Shown here piece by piece: positions 39,690 through 49,917 of a stretch of 64,000 bases of DNA. Position 1 is the first letter of the stretch. Every line of letters starts with the position of its first letter. The notes beneath the pieces are model-generated. The model was not told where the DNA came from and did not search any database. It saw only the letters and a list, made by a program, of their open reading frames with translations. Source of the stretch: Streptomyces sp. B93 (GTDB taxonomy: Bacteria > Actinomycetota > Actinomycetes > Streptomycetales > Streptomycetaceae); NCBI RefSeq assembly GCF_018070565.1, contig NZ_JAGPXL010000023.1:1-64000 (forward strand), given 5' to 3'. The position numbers were made by a program, and so were the translations under genes.

Positions 39690-39780
39690 CGGAGGCGGAG
39701 GGATTTGAACCCTCGATGGGGGGTAAACCCCAAACCGCATTAGCAGTGCGGCGCCATAGACCGGACTAGGCGACGCCTCC
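39690..39780 (-). tRNA. tRNA-Ser(GCT)
   Basis: A 91-nt class II tRNA. Acceptor GGAGGCG/CGCCTCC pairs fully, discriminator G. The anticodon loop CTGCTAA gives GCT. The long variable arm (TTTGGGGTTTACCCCCCATC) and T-arm GGTTCAAATCC are normal. Confidence 0.97.
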
Positions 39781-39970
39781 AGCACAACCGCTCGCGCGAG
39801 CGCGAATGGTGCGTGCAGATGATGACACAGTCGAGCGCGGTGTCACCAATCGGCTCCCACGGTACTAGGCAGGTGGTGCGCAGGGCAAAGGCGTTCCCGG
39901 GGCGAGCCACGGGTGGTTCCCGCGGGGTCCGGTCGCGCAACGCAACGGGGTCCGCCGCGTTAGGCAGGGC

Positions 39971-40441
39971 ATGTCTCAGGTCATGTTCTCCGGCGCCGTG
40001 CGCCGGGTTGTGCTCGCCGCCGCCGTCGTCGGGATGGGTTCGGCCGTGGTCCCGTTCGCCGGAGCACCCGCGGCGTACGGGGCGCACGGGCGGGGTGCCG
40101 GGGATCACCTCACGGTGACGGTGCGGGACGCGGGGGCTGAGGTGGACGGGACGTACGAGGTGCGGTGCGGTGCGTCGTACGCGCTTCGGGCGTCCGGGCG
40201 CCATCCCGATCCCTCCGGCGCCTGTCGTGCCGTACGGCGGAACTCCCGGGCCGGGGCCGACGCCTTCGCGACCGTGCCGGGAGGCACCGTCTGCACCCTG
40301 CAGTACGGCGGTCCCGCCACCGCTCATGTCACCGGGACCTGGGGCGGGCGGGCCGTCGACGCCACGTTCGACCGGAGCAATGGGTGTGAGATCGGACGGT
40401 GGGACCGGTTGGTGCCGCTACTGCCCGATCTGGGCAGGTGA
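39971..40441 (+). CDS. SSI-family secreted protease inhibitor-like protein
   Basis: A 156-aa protein with a signal peptide (basic RR then LAAAVVGMGSAVVPFAG, probable cleavage near AYGA). The mature part follows the Streptomyces subtilisin inhibitor plan: HLTVTVRDAG, EVRCGASYAL, GACRAVRRNS, VCTLQYGGPATAHVTGTWGG and ATFDRSNGCE with four paired Cys. In SSI the P1 residue follows CP; here the loop is C-T-L-Q-Y, so P1 would be Leu and the usual Pro is missing. It probably inhibits subtilisin- or chymotrypsin-like proteases outside the cell. Confidence 0.82.
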   Translation: MSQVMFSGAVRRVVLAAAVVGMGSAVVPFAGAPAAYGAHGRGAGDHLTVTVRDAGAEVDGTYEVRCGASYALRASGRHPDPSGACRAVRRNSRAGADAFATVPGGTVCTLQYGGPATAHVTGTWGGRAVDATFDRSNGCEIGRWDRLVPLLPDLGR

Positions 40442-40675
40442 GGAGGCGGTCCCGGGCGGCGACCGTTCCGTGGAGGTTTCGCGACCGCCCGACGAGGGCC
40501 GCATGGAGGCCCCGGTGACGCCGGGGCGCCGGTCACCGGGTCGTGCGACCTCTCTCTCATCCGGCGTCGCGAGCGCAACCGCAGCCCTTAGACTCCCTCG
40601 CGTGACACGTCGCGGGCCCCTTGGCAAGATGGCCCGAGCGGTCGGCTAGATGCGGTAACAGGGAGGAAGCGTCTC

Positions 40676-43600
40676 GTGAGCAGCAGGCCATCCCGAGGCG
40701 CTGCTCGCCTCGCAGCCATACTGGACGCGCTTCCCGACGCGTTGGTCCTGGTCAACGCCAACGGCACCGTCGTCAACGCCAACACCATCGCGCTGGAGGC
40801 CTTCGAGGCGCCCGGCACCGCGCTCGTCGGCCGTGGTCTGCTGGATCTGCTGCCGCAGTTCGACTCGAAGCTGATCCCGGGCTCCATGCGGCGGCCCGAC
40901 CACATCGACCCGCGGGCCCGGACCAAGCCGACCCGGATGATCGCGCGCCGGACCGACGGGAGCGAGTTCCCGGTCGAGGTCACCAGCGCCAATCTGGAGA
41001 ACCCCGGCCAGCAGGCCTACGACAGTCACGGCTACGGCTCCGACGAACTGCTGATGCTCGTCGTACGCGATCTGTCCGGGACCGTCGACACCGAGGCGGA
41101 GCTGGCCCGGTCGCAGCGGCAGACGGAGATGATCCTGCGGGCGGCCTCCGAGGGCGTCGTCGGCACGGACACCGACGGCCGGGTCGTCCTCGTCAACCCC
41201 GCCGCCGCGCAGATCCTCGGCTACCGGGCCAGCGAGCTGGGCGGCAAGGAGCTGCACACCCTCGTCCTGCACTCCCGCGCCGACGGCTCGCCGTTCCCGT
41301 ACGGGGAGTCCCCGCTCGCGGACACCCTGCGCTCCGGGCGCAAGCACCGGGTGCGCGGGCAGGTCGTGTGGGCCAAGAACGGCGACAAGCTGCCCGTCGA
41401 CCTGACGACCGCGCCGGTGCGTGACGGGGACCAGCTGGTCGGCGCCGTCATGACGTTCACCGACCGGCGGCCCTACGACGCGCTCGCCGAGGAGAAGGCG
41501 GCGCTGGAGAAGCGGCACGCGGAGGAGGTGGAGCGGCTCGCCGGGGAGCACGCCTCCGACCTGACCGCCCTGCGCCAGCAGCACGTGGCCGAGCTGGAGG
41601 ACCTGCGCGAGCAGCACGCCGAGGAGCTGGCGGCGGGCGAGGAGCGGTACGCCGCCCTCGGGGAGCGGGAGAAGGACCGCTACGAGGCCCTCGCCGGGCG
41701 GCACGAGCAACTGCTGACGCTGCTCGGGCGGTCGCTGCGCGGGCCGCTGGACGAGTTGCGGCGTGAGCTGGCCGCCCTGGCCGCGGACGACGCCGGGCAG
41801 TTGTGGCCCGAGGCCAACCAGGTGCTGCACCACCTGTCGGCGGGCTATTCGCGGATCACCACCCTCATCGACAACGTCCTCGGCTACCAGCGGCTGGACG
41901 CCGGGGCCGAGGACGTCGTCCGTACGAAGGTGATGCTCGACTCCGTGGTCGCGGCGGGTGTCGACGGTGCCGTCGACCTCATCGGGCCGGGGCGGGTGCA
42001 GTTCGCCGTGCACGCGCCGCCGATCGAGGCCGAGGTCGACGCGCGGCTGCTCGCCACCGCCCTCGCCCACCTGGTCGCCGATGTCGCCGGGGTCGACGCG
42101 ACCGGCAACACACCGGTGGCCACGGGCGGTTACCTGGACAACACCGTCGTCGTGGCGGCGGCGCAGCGCGGCGAGTCCGTGCGGATCGAGGTGCGCGGGC
42201 CGTACGCCGGCGGGGACGCCGTGCACGAGCCCATCGTGCGGGGGATCGTGCGCGCCCACGGCGGTGTGCTCCAGACGCACGAGGTGCCGGGGATGAGCGG
42301 GAACGCCTACGTCCTCGAGGTGCCGATCGGGGGTGGCGCCGGGGTCGTCGCGCCCCAGGCGGGGGTCGTGGCCGTGGCCGGGGGTACGGCTCCGGGCGAC
42401 GGGACCGAGGGCGGTCCGGGTGGTCCGGGTGGTCCGGGTACGGCCGTGGAGGCTGCCGCCGTCGGTGGCGGTGGGCGGCGCCGGGCCCGGCGGTCCTCCG
42501 TGGACGCCTTCCTGGAGAGCGAGGTCGCGGGCGGCGGTGCCGAGACGGAAGGCGTGGCGGAGGGCGTGGCGCCCACCGGGCGTCGGCGTCGGCGTGCCGC
42601 CGCGTCCGCCTCCGCCGAGGCGGTGGAGTCCGCGTCCCCGGCCGCCGCTGCCGGGAGCGCTCCGGTTCCGGACGCGGGCCTTGCTCCCGCTCCGGCCAAC
42701 AGCGGTACCGGGCGGCGGCGTGGACGGCCCGCCGAGGACGCTGCCGCCGCCGCACGGGCGCAGGTGGCTCTGCCGCAGACCGCCCTGCCCCAGAACGCCC
42801 TGCCCCAGGCGGCCCTGCCCCAGGCGGTCGCTCCCGGGGCCGCCGCCGAGGGTGCCGTGGTCACCGCCGCCGAGCATGCGGCCGGGGCCGCGGCCTCCGG
42901 GACCGGGCTCGGTGGGACCGTGCCGCCGCAGGGCGTGCCCGCGGGCGGGGGGCGGCGCGGGCGGCGTGCCGCCGATCCGCAGCAGGCCCAGCCTCAGCCT
43001 CAGCCCCCGTCACCGAATCCGTCGCAGTCGCAACCGCACGCGCTGCCGCCCGCGCTGCCCGTCTCCGCCGACGCGGGCGTGGCCGCGCCGGGTGCCGTCG
43101 AGGACGACCAGCCGACCGGACGCCGGCGGCGGGCGCTCGCCGCGGCGCAGGAGCGTGCGGCGGCTCAGGAGGCGGGGCCGCGTACGGTGTTCGCCCTGCC
43201 GCCCGCCGACGCCGACCGGGCGCCGACCGCCGAGGCACCGACGCCGGGGCCCGCGCCCGGTTCGGTCGCACCCGGTTCGGTCGCACCCGCGCAGATGCCC
43301 GCACCCGGTTCGATCCCGTCGGCCCAGATGCCCGCACCCACCCCAGTACCGCCGGCCCAGATGCCCGCCCCTGGTTCGGTACCACCCGCGCAGATGCCCG
43401 CCCCAGGTTCGGTACCACCGGCCCAGATGCCCGCGCCCGGCCCGGTGCCGCCCGCGCCGATGCCGATGCCCGCGCCCGTCCCGCCCGCGCAGATCCCGGC
43501 CCAGGGGCCGGGTCCGGCCGCCGCCGACGGCGGTGTCGCCGCGGGGGAGCACGGGCGCCATGACGCCGTACCGCACGACCAGAGCGACGACCACACCCCG

Positions 43601-45262
43601 CCGCAGCCGCATCCCACGGGTGCGCCGACGGGGCGGCGGCGACGGGCCGTGGCCCAGCCGTCCGCGCAGGCCTCCGCGCAGGCCTCCGAGGCGGGCCCGG
43701 TGGCCACTCCGGCTCCGGCGGTCGCCAACCCCGCCCCCGCCGCGGCGAATCCGGCCCCGGCGGCAGGGGTCGTACCCCCGCAGGGTGCTCCGCAGCCCGC
43801 ACCGGCCGCCGCCGACGCGGGCGTGGCCGCGCCGGGGCACACCGTCACCGCGCCCGCGGCCCAGCCGGTCGCCCCGCCCGTTCCCGGTCAGCCGCTCCCG
43901 GCCGAATCCGCCACCGCCGGGGGTACGGCCGTACCCCCGGCCCCGGCTCCCGCCGTGACCGCGACGCCCGCGCCCGGTACCCCGCTGCCCCCGGCCGCTC
44001 CCGCGCAGCCCCGGGCCGCGCAGCCCCGGGCCGCGCAGCCGCTGCCCGCCGAGGCGTCGGCGCCGGAAGCGCCCGTGGACCCGAACTCCACCCAGGGCCG
44101 GGCGATCAGCGTGCGCACGCTGGGCCAGGGGGTGCCCTTCACCCGGCAGGCCGCGCAGGTGCAGCAGACCTCCGGCGGCGCGGCCGGTACGCCTCCGCCG
44201 CACCAGCCGGGCGGCTCCGGGCGGCGCCGCAAGCTGGGGACGCCGCCGGACCCGGCCGCCGCCGGTCGTCCGGAGCTGGGGGCCCGCCCGCATCCGGCGA
44301 CGGCCGAGCAGCCGCCCGCACCGGCGCAGGCCCAGCCGCAGTCACCGCCCCAGCCGTCGCCGTCGCCGGCCGGGCAGTCGCGGCTCGCGCCGCCCGCGCA
44401 GGCGTCCGAGGGCGCCGGACGGTCGTACGCGATAGGCGCGCCGGACAAGAACGCCGCCGAGGGGCCCGAGCCGCTGGACGGGCCGGGTGGCGCGGTCGAG
44501 GTGGCGGACCCGCCGCGACCGCGGCCGATGGACGACGAGCTGCCGCCGGAGCCGCTGGACAATCCGCGGCGGCTGCTGGTGTGGCCCGCGCCGGACGTGA
44601 CGACGCAGCAGGCGCTGAGCGACCGGGGCTACCGGCCGGTGATCGTGCACTCGCGCGAGGAGGTGGACGCGCAGATCGCCGCGTTCCCCGCCGCCCTGTT
44701 CGTCGATCCGCTGACGGGACCCATCACGCGTACGGCCCTCCAGTCGCTGCGGCAGGCCGCGGTGGCCGCCGAGGTGCCGGTGATGGTCACGGCGGGGCTC
44801 GGACAGGCGACGCGCGAGGCGGCGTACGGCGCCGATCCGGCCGTACTGCTGAAGGCGCTGGCGCCCCGGGACAGTGAGCAGCATCCGCCCCGGGTGCTGC
44901 TGATCGAGGAGCACGCGGAGATCGCGCTGGCGCTGACGGCGACGCTGGAGCGGCGTGGGATGCAGGTGGCGCGGGCCGCGAGCGACACGGACGCGGTGAC
45001 GCTCGCCGGGCAGTTCCGGCCGAACCTCGTGGTGATGGACCTGATGCAGGTGCACCGGCGGCAGGCCGGGATCATCGACTGGCTCCGGGCGAACGGGCAG
45101 CTCAACCGCACCCCGCTGGTCGTCTACACGGCCGCCGTCGACCAGGCGGACCTGCCGCGGCTGGCGTCCGGTGAGACGGTGCTGTTCCTCGCGGAGCGGT
45201 CCACCAGCGCCGAGGTGCAGGCCCGGATCGTGGACCTGCTGGCCCGCATCGGGACCAACTGA
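40676..45262 (+). CDS. Giant PAS/pseudo-histidine-kinase/receiver protein
   Basis: A 1528-aa protein: two PAS domains (about 10-130 and 150-270; ILDALPDALVLVNANGTVVN, ILRAASEGVVGTDTDGRVVL), a coiled coil (about 268-338, with EEVERLAGEH repeats), a DHp-like segment LLTLLGRSLRGPLDELRREL where the phospho-His is absent, and an HATPase-like region without clear N and G boxes. A Pro/Ala-rich linker (about 555-1290) with several TGRRRR blocks follows. It ends in a degenerate receiver (about 1298-1400) and a receiver with Asp in VVMDLMQVHRRQ (about 1453) but no clear Lys. It probably scaffolds or senses rather than phosphorylates. GTG 40676 has GGGAGGAA upstream. Downstream TetR gene is convergent. 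Confidence 0.85.
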   Translation: MSSRPSRGAARLAAILDALPDALVLVNANGTVVNANTIALEAFEAPGTALVGRGLLDLLPQFDSKLIPGSMRRPDHIDPRARTKPTRMIARRTDGSEFPVEVTSANLENPGQQAYDSHGYGSDELLMLVVRDLSGTVDTEAELARSQRQTEMILRAASEGVVGTDTDGRVVLVNPAAAQILGYRASELGGKELHTLVLHSRADGSPFPYGESPLADTLRSGRKHRVRGQVVWAKNGDKLPVDLTTAPVRDGDQLVGAVMTFTDRRPYDALAEEKAALEKRHAEEVERLAGEHASDLTALRQQHVAELEDLREQHAEELAAGEERYAALGEREKDRYEALAGRHEQLLTLLGRSLRGPLDELRRELAALAADDAGQLWPEANQVLHHLSAGYSRITTLIDNVLGYQRLDAGAEDVVRTKVMLDSVVAAGVDGAVDLIGPGRVQFAVHAPPIEAEVDARLLATALAHLVADVAGVDATGNTPVATGGYLDNTVVVAAAQRGESVRIEVRGPYAGGDAVHEPIVRGIVRAHGGVLQTHEVPGMSGNAYVLEVPIGGGAGVVAPQAGVVAVAGGTAPGDGTEGGPGGPGGPGTAVEAAAVGGGGRRRARRSSVDAFLESEVAGGGAETEGVAEGVAPTGRRRRRAAASASAEAVESASPAAAAGSAPVPDAGLAPAPANSGTGRRRGRPAEDAAAAARAQVALPQTALPQNALPQAALPQAVAPGAAAEGAVVTAAEHAAGAAASGTGLGGTVPPQGVPAGGGRRGRRAADPQQAQPQPQPPSPNPSQSQPHALPPALPVSADAGVAAPGAVEDDQPTGRRRRALAAAQERAAAQEAGPRTVFALPPADADRAPTAEAPTPGPAPGSVAPGSVAPAQMPAPGSIPSAQMPAPTPVPPAQMPAPGSVPPAQMPAPGSVPPAQMPAPGPVPPAPMPMPAPVPPAQIPAQGPGPAAADGGVAAGEHGRHDAVPHDQSDDHTPPQPHPTGAPTGRRRRAVAQPSAQASAQASEAGPVATPAPAVANPAPAAANPAPAAGVVPPQGAPQPAPAAADAGVAAPGHTVTAPAAQPVAPPVPGQPLPAESATAGGTAVPPAPAPAVTATPAPGTPLPPAAPAQPRAAQPRAAQPLPAEASAPEAPVDPNSTQGRAISVRTLGQGVPFTRQAAQVQQTSGGAAGTPPPHQPGGSGRRRKLGTPPDPAAAGRPELGARPHPATAEQPPAPAQAQPQSPPQPSPSPAGQSRLAPPAQASEGAGRSYAIGAPDKNAAEGPEPLDGPGGAVEVADPPRPRPMDDELPPEPLDNPRRLLVWPAPDVTTQQALSDRGYRPVIVHSREEVDAQIAAFPAALFVDPLTGPITRTALQSLRQAAVAAEVPVMVTAGLGQATREAAYGADPAVLLKALAPRDSEQHPPRVLLIEEHAEIALALTATLERRGMQVARAASDTDAVTLAGQFRPNLVVMDLMQVHRRQAGIIDWLRANGQLNRTPLVVYTAAVDQADLPRLASGETVLFLAERSTSAEVQARIVDLLARIGTN
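43258..43500 (+). repeat. PAQMPAP repeat in the linker of the giant protein
   Basis: Units of about 36-39 bp coding for variants of APGSVPPAQMP are repeated seven times or so in this stretch. The copies are very similar at the DNA level, so copy number may vary between strains and assembly may be unsure. Confidence 0.75.
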
Positions 45263-45268
45263 CCCCGC

Positions 45269-45847
45269 CTAGCGGGCGGTGATCCGCCGCGCCGCCTCCT
45301 TGATCGAGGCGCGCAGGCGGTCGCCGTCGCTGTCGTCGGCGCCGACCAGGATGCGTTTCATCTGGGGGACGACGGTGGCCCAGTTGGCCATGGCGACGAG
45401 CAGGAACAGCAGGTCACGGGCCGGGATGGCGTCACTGACGACGCCCCGGTCCTGGCCGTCCCGGAGGGCGGCGACCTTGCGGGCGTAGTGCTGCTGGCGT
45501 TCGTCCTCGTCGGGCAGTTCGGTGGTGCCGTACTCCAGGCCCTCCCAGAAGAGGAGGCGGAGGAGTTCGGGGTGGGCGGCGTGGTAGTCCATCAGCCGGT
45601 CCAGCCAGCCCTCGATGTCGTCGGGGTCGACGGGGACGGCGACGGCGAGGTCCAGCATGCACTTGGCGAGGACCTGGGTGAACAGCTCGGCCTTGTTGCC
45701 GAAGTAGGCGTAGATGAGCTGCTTGTTGGCCTTGGCCGTGCCCGCGATGCGGTCGATGCGCGCGCCCGCGATGCCGTGCCCGGCGAACTCGTCGATCGCC
45801 GCCTGGAAGATCCGGGCCTTGGTGGCCTCGGGGTCCCTTGCTGCCAT
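45269..45847 (-). CDS. TetR-family repressor of the adjacent exporter
   Basis: A 192-aa regulator with HTH at about residues 8-52 (TKARIFQAAIDEFAGHGIAG, RIDRIAGTAKANKQLIYAYF) and a C-terminal ligand domain (LFWEGLEYGTTELPDEDERQ). It diverges from an MFS exporter; three palindromes lie in the 114-bp interval. Autoregulation and control of the exporter are the simplest reading. Confidence 0.92.
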   Translation of the reverse strand: MAARDPEATKARIFQAAIDEFAGHGIAGARIDRIAGTAKANKQLIYAYFGNKAELFTQVLAKCMLDLAVAVPVDPDDIEGWLDRLMDYHAAHPELLRLLFWEGLEYGTTELPDEDERQQHYARKVAALRDGQDRGVVSDAIPARDLLFLLVAMANWATVVPQMKRILVGADDSDGDRLRASIKEAARRITAR

Positions 45848-45879
45848 GGGGACAGGGTAGGGCAGCGGCCGGAATAAGT

Positions 45880-45956
45880 AACCAACGGTTTGGTTGACAA
45901 CTAGCGATCCTCAAGCGCAGACTCGGCAGCCGAGTCTCTACCAACCAATTAGTTGG
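45880..45956. promoter_or_regulatory. Three palindromes between TetR and MFS genes
   Basis: AACCAAcggtTTGGTT (45880-45895), GACTCGGCaGCCGAGTC (45920-45936) and CCAACcaattaGTTGG (45941-45956). The first and last share the CCAA/TTGG half-sites; the middle one is a different, perfect 17-bp palindrome. TTGACA at 45894-45899 may be the -35 box of the exporter. Confidence 0.65.
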
Positions 45957-45961
45957 GAACC

Positions 45962-47179
45962 ATGGCACCGCAGCAGTCAGCGACCACCGCGCGCCGCGTC
46001 CTCGACCACAGCCGGCCTCCCGCCCGCAAGCGGGACGCCCACGCCCTCTTCCTCGCCCTGATCGCCGTGTGCAGCGCGGTCACGGCCGCCAACATCTACA
46101 TCGCCGCCCCGCTGCTCACCCTCATCGCCCGCGACTTCGGCTCCACCCCGGCCGGCGTGGCCTGGATCGCCTCCGTCGCCCAGCTCGGTTACGCCGTCGG
46201 CCTGCTGTTCTTCGCCCCGCTCGGTGACAGCGTCAACCGGCGCCGCCTGGTCGGCGCCCTCACCCTGGTCACCACGGCCGCCCTGGTCGCCAGCGCCGCG
46301 GCACCCGGCACCGGCGCGCTCGCCGTCGCGGTGTTCGTCGCCTCGGCCGCGACCGTCATCCCCCAGCTCCTCGTCCCGCTGGTCGCCGAACGCGCCCCCG
46401 CCGCCCGCCGCGCCCGGCATGTCGGGGCCGTCGTCGCGGGCCTGTTCACCGGCATCGTCGCCGCCCGGGTGCTCGGCTCCCTCGCCGGGCAGGCGCTCGG
46501 CTGGCGGTGGGTGTTCGCGGGGGCGGCCGTGCTGACGCTGGGGCTCGGGCTCGCGACCGCCGCCGTGCTGCCGACGGCACGACGTCCTCGTGGGGGCGGC
46601 CCGTTCTCCGGTCTCGCCACGCTGCCGGGGCTGGTCCGGCACTCGCCCGACCTGTGGCGGGCTTGCCTGCGGCAGGCCGGGATGTTCGGGGCGTGGAGCG
46701 CGGTGTGGACCTCGCTGGCGCTGCTGCTGACCGGTGCGCCGTACCACCTGTCCACCGCGACCGCCGGGCTCTTCGGACTCTTCGGACTCACCGCCACCGC
46801 GGTGGCGCCGCTCGCGGGCGGACTGGTCGACCGGTTCGGCGCCGCGAAGGTCGTACGGTCGGCGTACGCGGTGGCCGCCGTCTCCGTCCCGCTGTTCTGG
46901 GCGGGCGGCCGGGCCCTGTGGGCGCTGTTCCTGGCGGCGATCGCCGTGCACGCCGCCCTGGTCGCCTCCCACGTCGCCAACCAGACCCTCGCCCTGACCA
47001 CCACCTCCGCCCCGGCCGCCGCCAACACCGCCTACGTCGTCTCCGGCTTCGCGGGCGGCGCCCTCGCCTCAGCCGCCGCGGGCCCCGCCTTCGGCCACTG
47101 GGGCTGGGGCGGGGTGTGCGCGGTGGCGGGCGCCTGGCTGCTGGTGGGGTGGGGTGGTACGGCTGTACGGCGGCGGTGA
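45962..47179 (+). CDS. 12-helix MFS transporter
   Basis: A 405-aa exporter-like protein (ALIAVCSAVTAANIYIAAPL, GLLFFAPLGDSVNRRRLVGA as motif A, VVAGLFTGIVAARVLGSLAG as motif C-like). It resembles the YnfM/arabinose-efflux type of MFS proteins. It starts 114 bases from the divergent TetR repressor, directly behind a CCAA/TTGG palindrome. Substrate unknown. Confidence 0.9.
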   Translation: MAPQQSATTARRVLDHSRPPARKRDAHALFLALIAVCSAVTAANIYIAAPLLTLIARDFGSTPAGVAWIASVAQLGYAVGLLFFAPLGDSVNRRRLVGALTLVTTAALVASAAAPGTGALAVAVFVASAATVIPQLLVPLVAERAPAARRARHVGAVVAGLFTGIVAARVLGSLAGQALGWRWVFAGAAVLTLGLGLATAAVLPTARRPRGGGPFSGLATLPGLVRHSPDLWRACLRQAGMFGAWSAVWTSLALLLTGAPYHLSTATAGLFGLFGLTATAVAPLAGGLVDRFGAAKVVRSAYAVAAVSVPLFWAGGRALWALFLAAIAVHAALVASHVANQTLALTTTSAPAAANTAYVVSGFAGGALASAAAGPAFGHWGWGGVCAVAGAWLLVGWGGTAVRRR

Positions 47180-47216
47180 GCCGTACGGCCATGCGGCTCA
47201 CCGCCCCCCGTCGGGC

Positions 47217-48884
<1,668 letters not shown>

Positions 48885-48985
48885 GGCGTTCCTCCCGGGC
48901 GACATTGCCTACGCGACCGCCACGTCCTCCGGTGCCTGCGCGGCGCCGGTTACGCGGCGGTAATGGGTTGCGCTGATTCTGCGCG

Positions 48986-49001
48986 CATACCGCGTGGTAT
49001 G
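48986..49001. promoter_or_regulatory. Palindrome upstream of the acyl-CoA synthetase gene
   Basis: CATACCgcgtGGTATG, a perfect inverted repeat with 6-bp arms, 102-117 bases upstream of the GTG start. Confidence 0.5.
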
Positions 49002-49026
49002 TCACTAGTCCCGGGGTGATCGATCA

Positions 49027-49065
49027 GGTCACGTTAGTGACCAGGATCAGGTCGCGAGAGCGACC
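49027..49065. terminator. Twin hairpins after the ECF sigma gene
   Basis: GGTCACgttaGTGACC (49027-49042) and GGTCGCgagaGCGACC (49050-49065) are two perfect palindromes in near-repeated CAGG-flanked units, 23 bases apart centre to centre. They lie 9-47 bases beyond the stop of the ECF gene on the minus strand and so may act as a double terminator; a DNA-binding role is also possible. Confidence 0.5.
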
Positions 49066-49073
49066 AGGTCGGC

Positions 49074-49661
49074 TCAGGATCGAACAAAGCCCAGCTCAGG
49101 GTCGTCGCGCAGCTTGCCGAGCGCACGCGACACGGCCGACTTCACCGTGCCCACGGAGACGTCCAGCACCTCCGCGGTCTGCGCCTCGCTCAGGTCCTCG
49201 TAGTACCTGAGGACGACCATGGCGCGCTGTCGCGCGGGCAGTCGCATGATCGCCCGCCACATCGCGTCGTGCAGGGCCTGCCGCTCCGCCGGGTCGCCCG
49301 TGCCCGGGACGGGCTCCGGCTCCGGCAGCTCGTCGCAGGCGAACTCGTCGACCTTGCGCTTGCGCCACTGCGAGGTGCGGGTGTTCAGCAGCGCGCGGCG
49401 TACATAGCCGTCGAGGGCCCGGTGGTCCTCGATGCGCTCCCAGGCGACGTACGTCTTGGCGAGCGCGGTCTGGAGCAGGTCCTCGGCGTCGCTGGGGTTC
49501 GCGGTCAGCGAGCGGGCGGTGCGCAGCAGCACGGGCTGCCGGGCGCGCACGTACGACGAGAAGGACGGGTACGGCGCGTAGGGGCGGGTGGGGAGCGTGG
49601 GTGTGGTCTGCCTCGCCGCAGTGGCGGCCTCCGAAGCGCTGGTGCAGACGGGTGTGGTCAT
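49074..49661 (-). CDS. SigE-family ECF RNA polymerase sigma factor
   Basis: A 195-aa ECF sigma factor: region 2 (FSSYVRARQPVLLRTARSLT, SDAEDLLQTALAKTYVAWER) and region 4 (LPARQRAMVVLRYYEDLSEA, QTAEVLDVSVGTVKSAVSRA). This is the SigE-family group (SigE70) of actinobacteria that usually lacks a neighbouring zinc anti-sigma factor; none is seen here. The first about 30 residues are Thr/Ala/Pro-rich. Expected target: unknown. Confidence 0.92.
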   Translation of the reverse strand: MTTPVCTSASEAATAARQTTPTLPTRPYAPYPSFSSYVRARQPVLLRTARSLTANPSDAEDLLQTALAKTYVAWERIEDHRALDGYVRRALLNTRTSQWRKRKVDEFACDELPEPEPVPGTGDPAERQALHDAMWRAIMRLPARQRAMVVLRYYEDLSEAQTAEVLDVSVGTVKSAVSRALGKLRDDPELGFVRS

Positions 49662-49856
49662 GGCTCAACGCTAGGAGCGGGTGCCACCCGCGCGGATCGG
49701 CCGGAGGTCCTGAAGGCGAGTCCCCCTCAGGTTGTAGGGCTGGTGCTGGCTGCACCTCCTGTAGGTGGACGGGAGGGGGAGGGGTACTACGGGTTGGCTC
49801 ATGGCTGATCCCTGAGGGACGGGGTGGGTGAAGCCTGGGGGGACGGGGCCGGTACG

Positions 49857-49916
49857 CCGTCCTCGGGGAGGCCCGGTTCCCGGCGGGCCGTCCTCGGGGT
49901 GGCCCGGTTCCCGGCG
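49857..49916. repeat. Direct repeat of about 30 bp at the end of the Ltp2-like gene
   Basis: CCGTCCTCGGGG(A/T)GGCCCGG, continuing TTCCCGGCG, occurs twice in direct order at 49857 and 49888. The second copy ends next to the stop codon of the Ltp2-like gene. Probably a duplicated terminator arm. Confidence 0.6.
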
Positions 49917-49917
49917 C

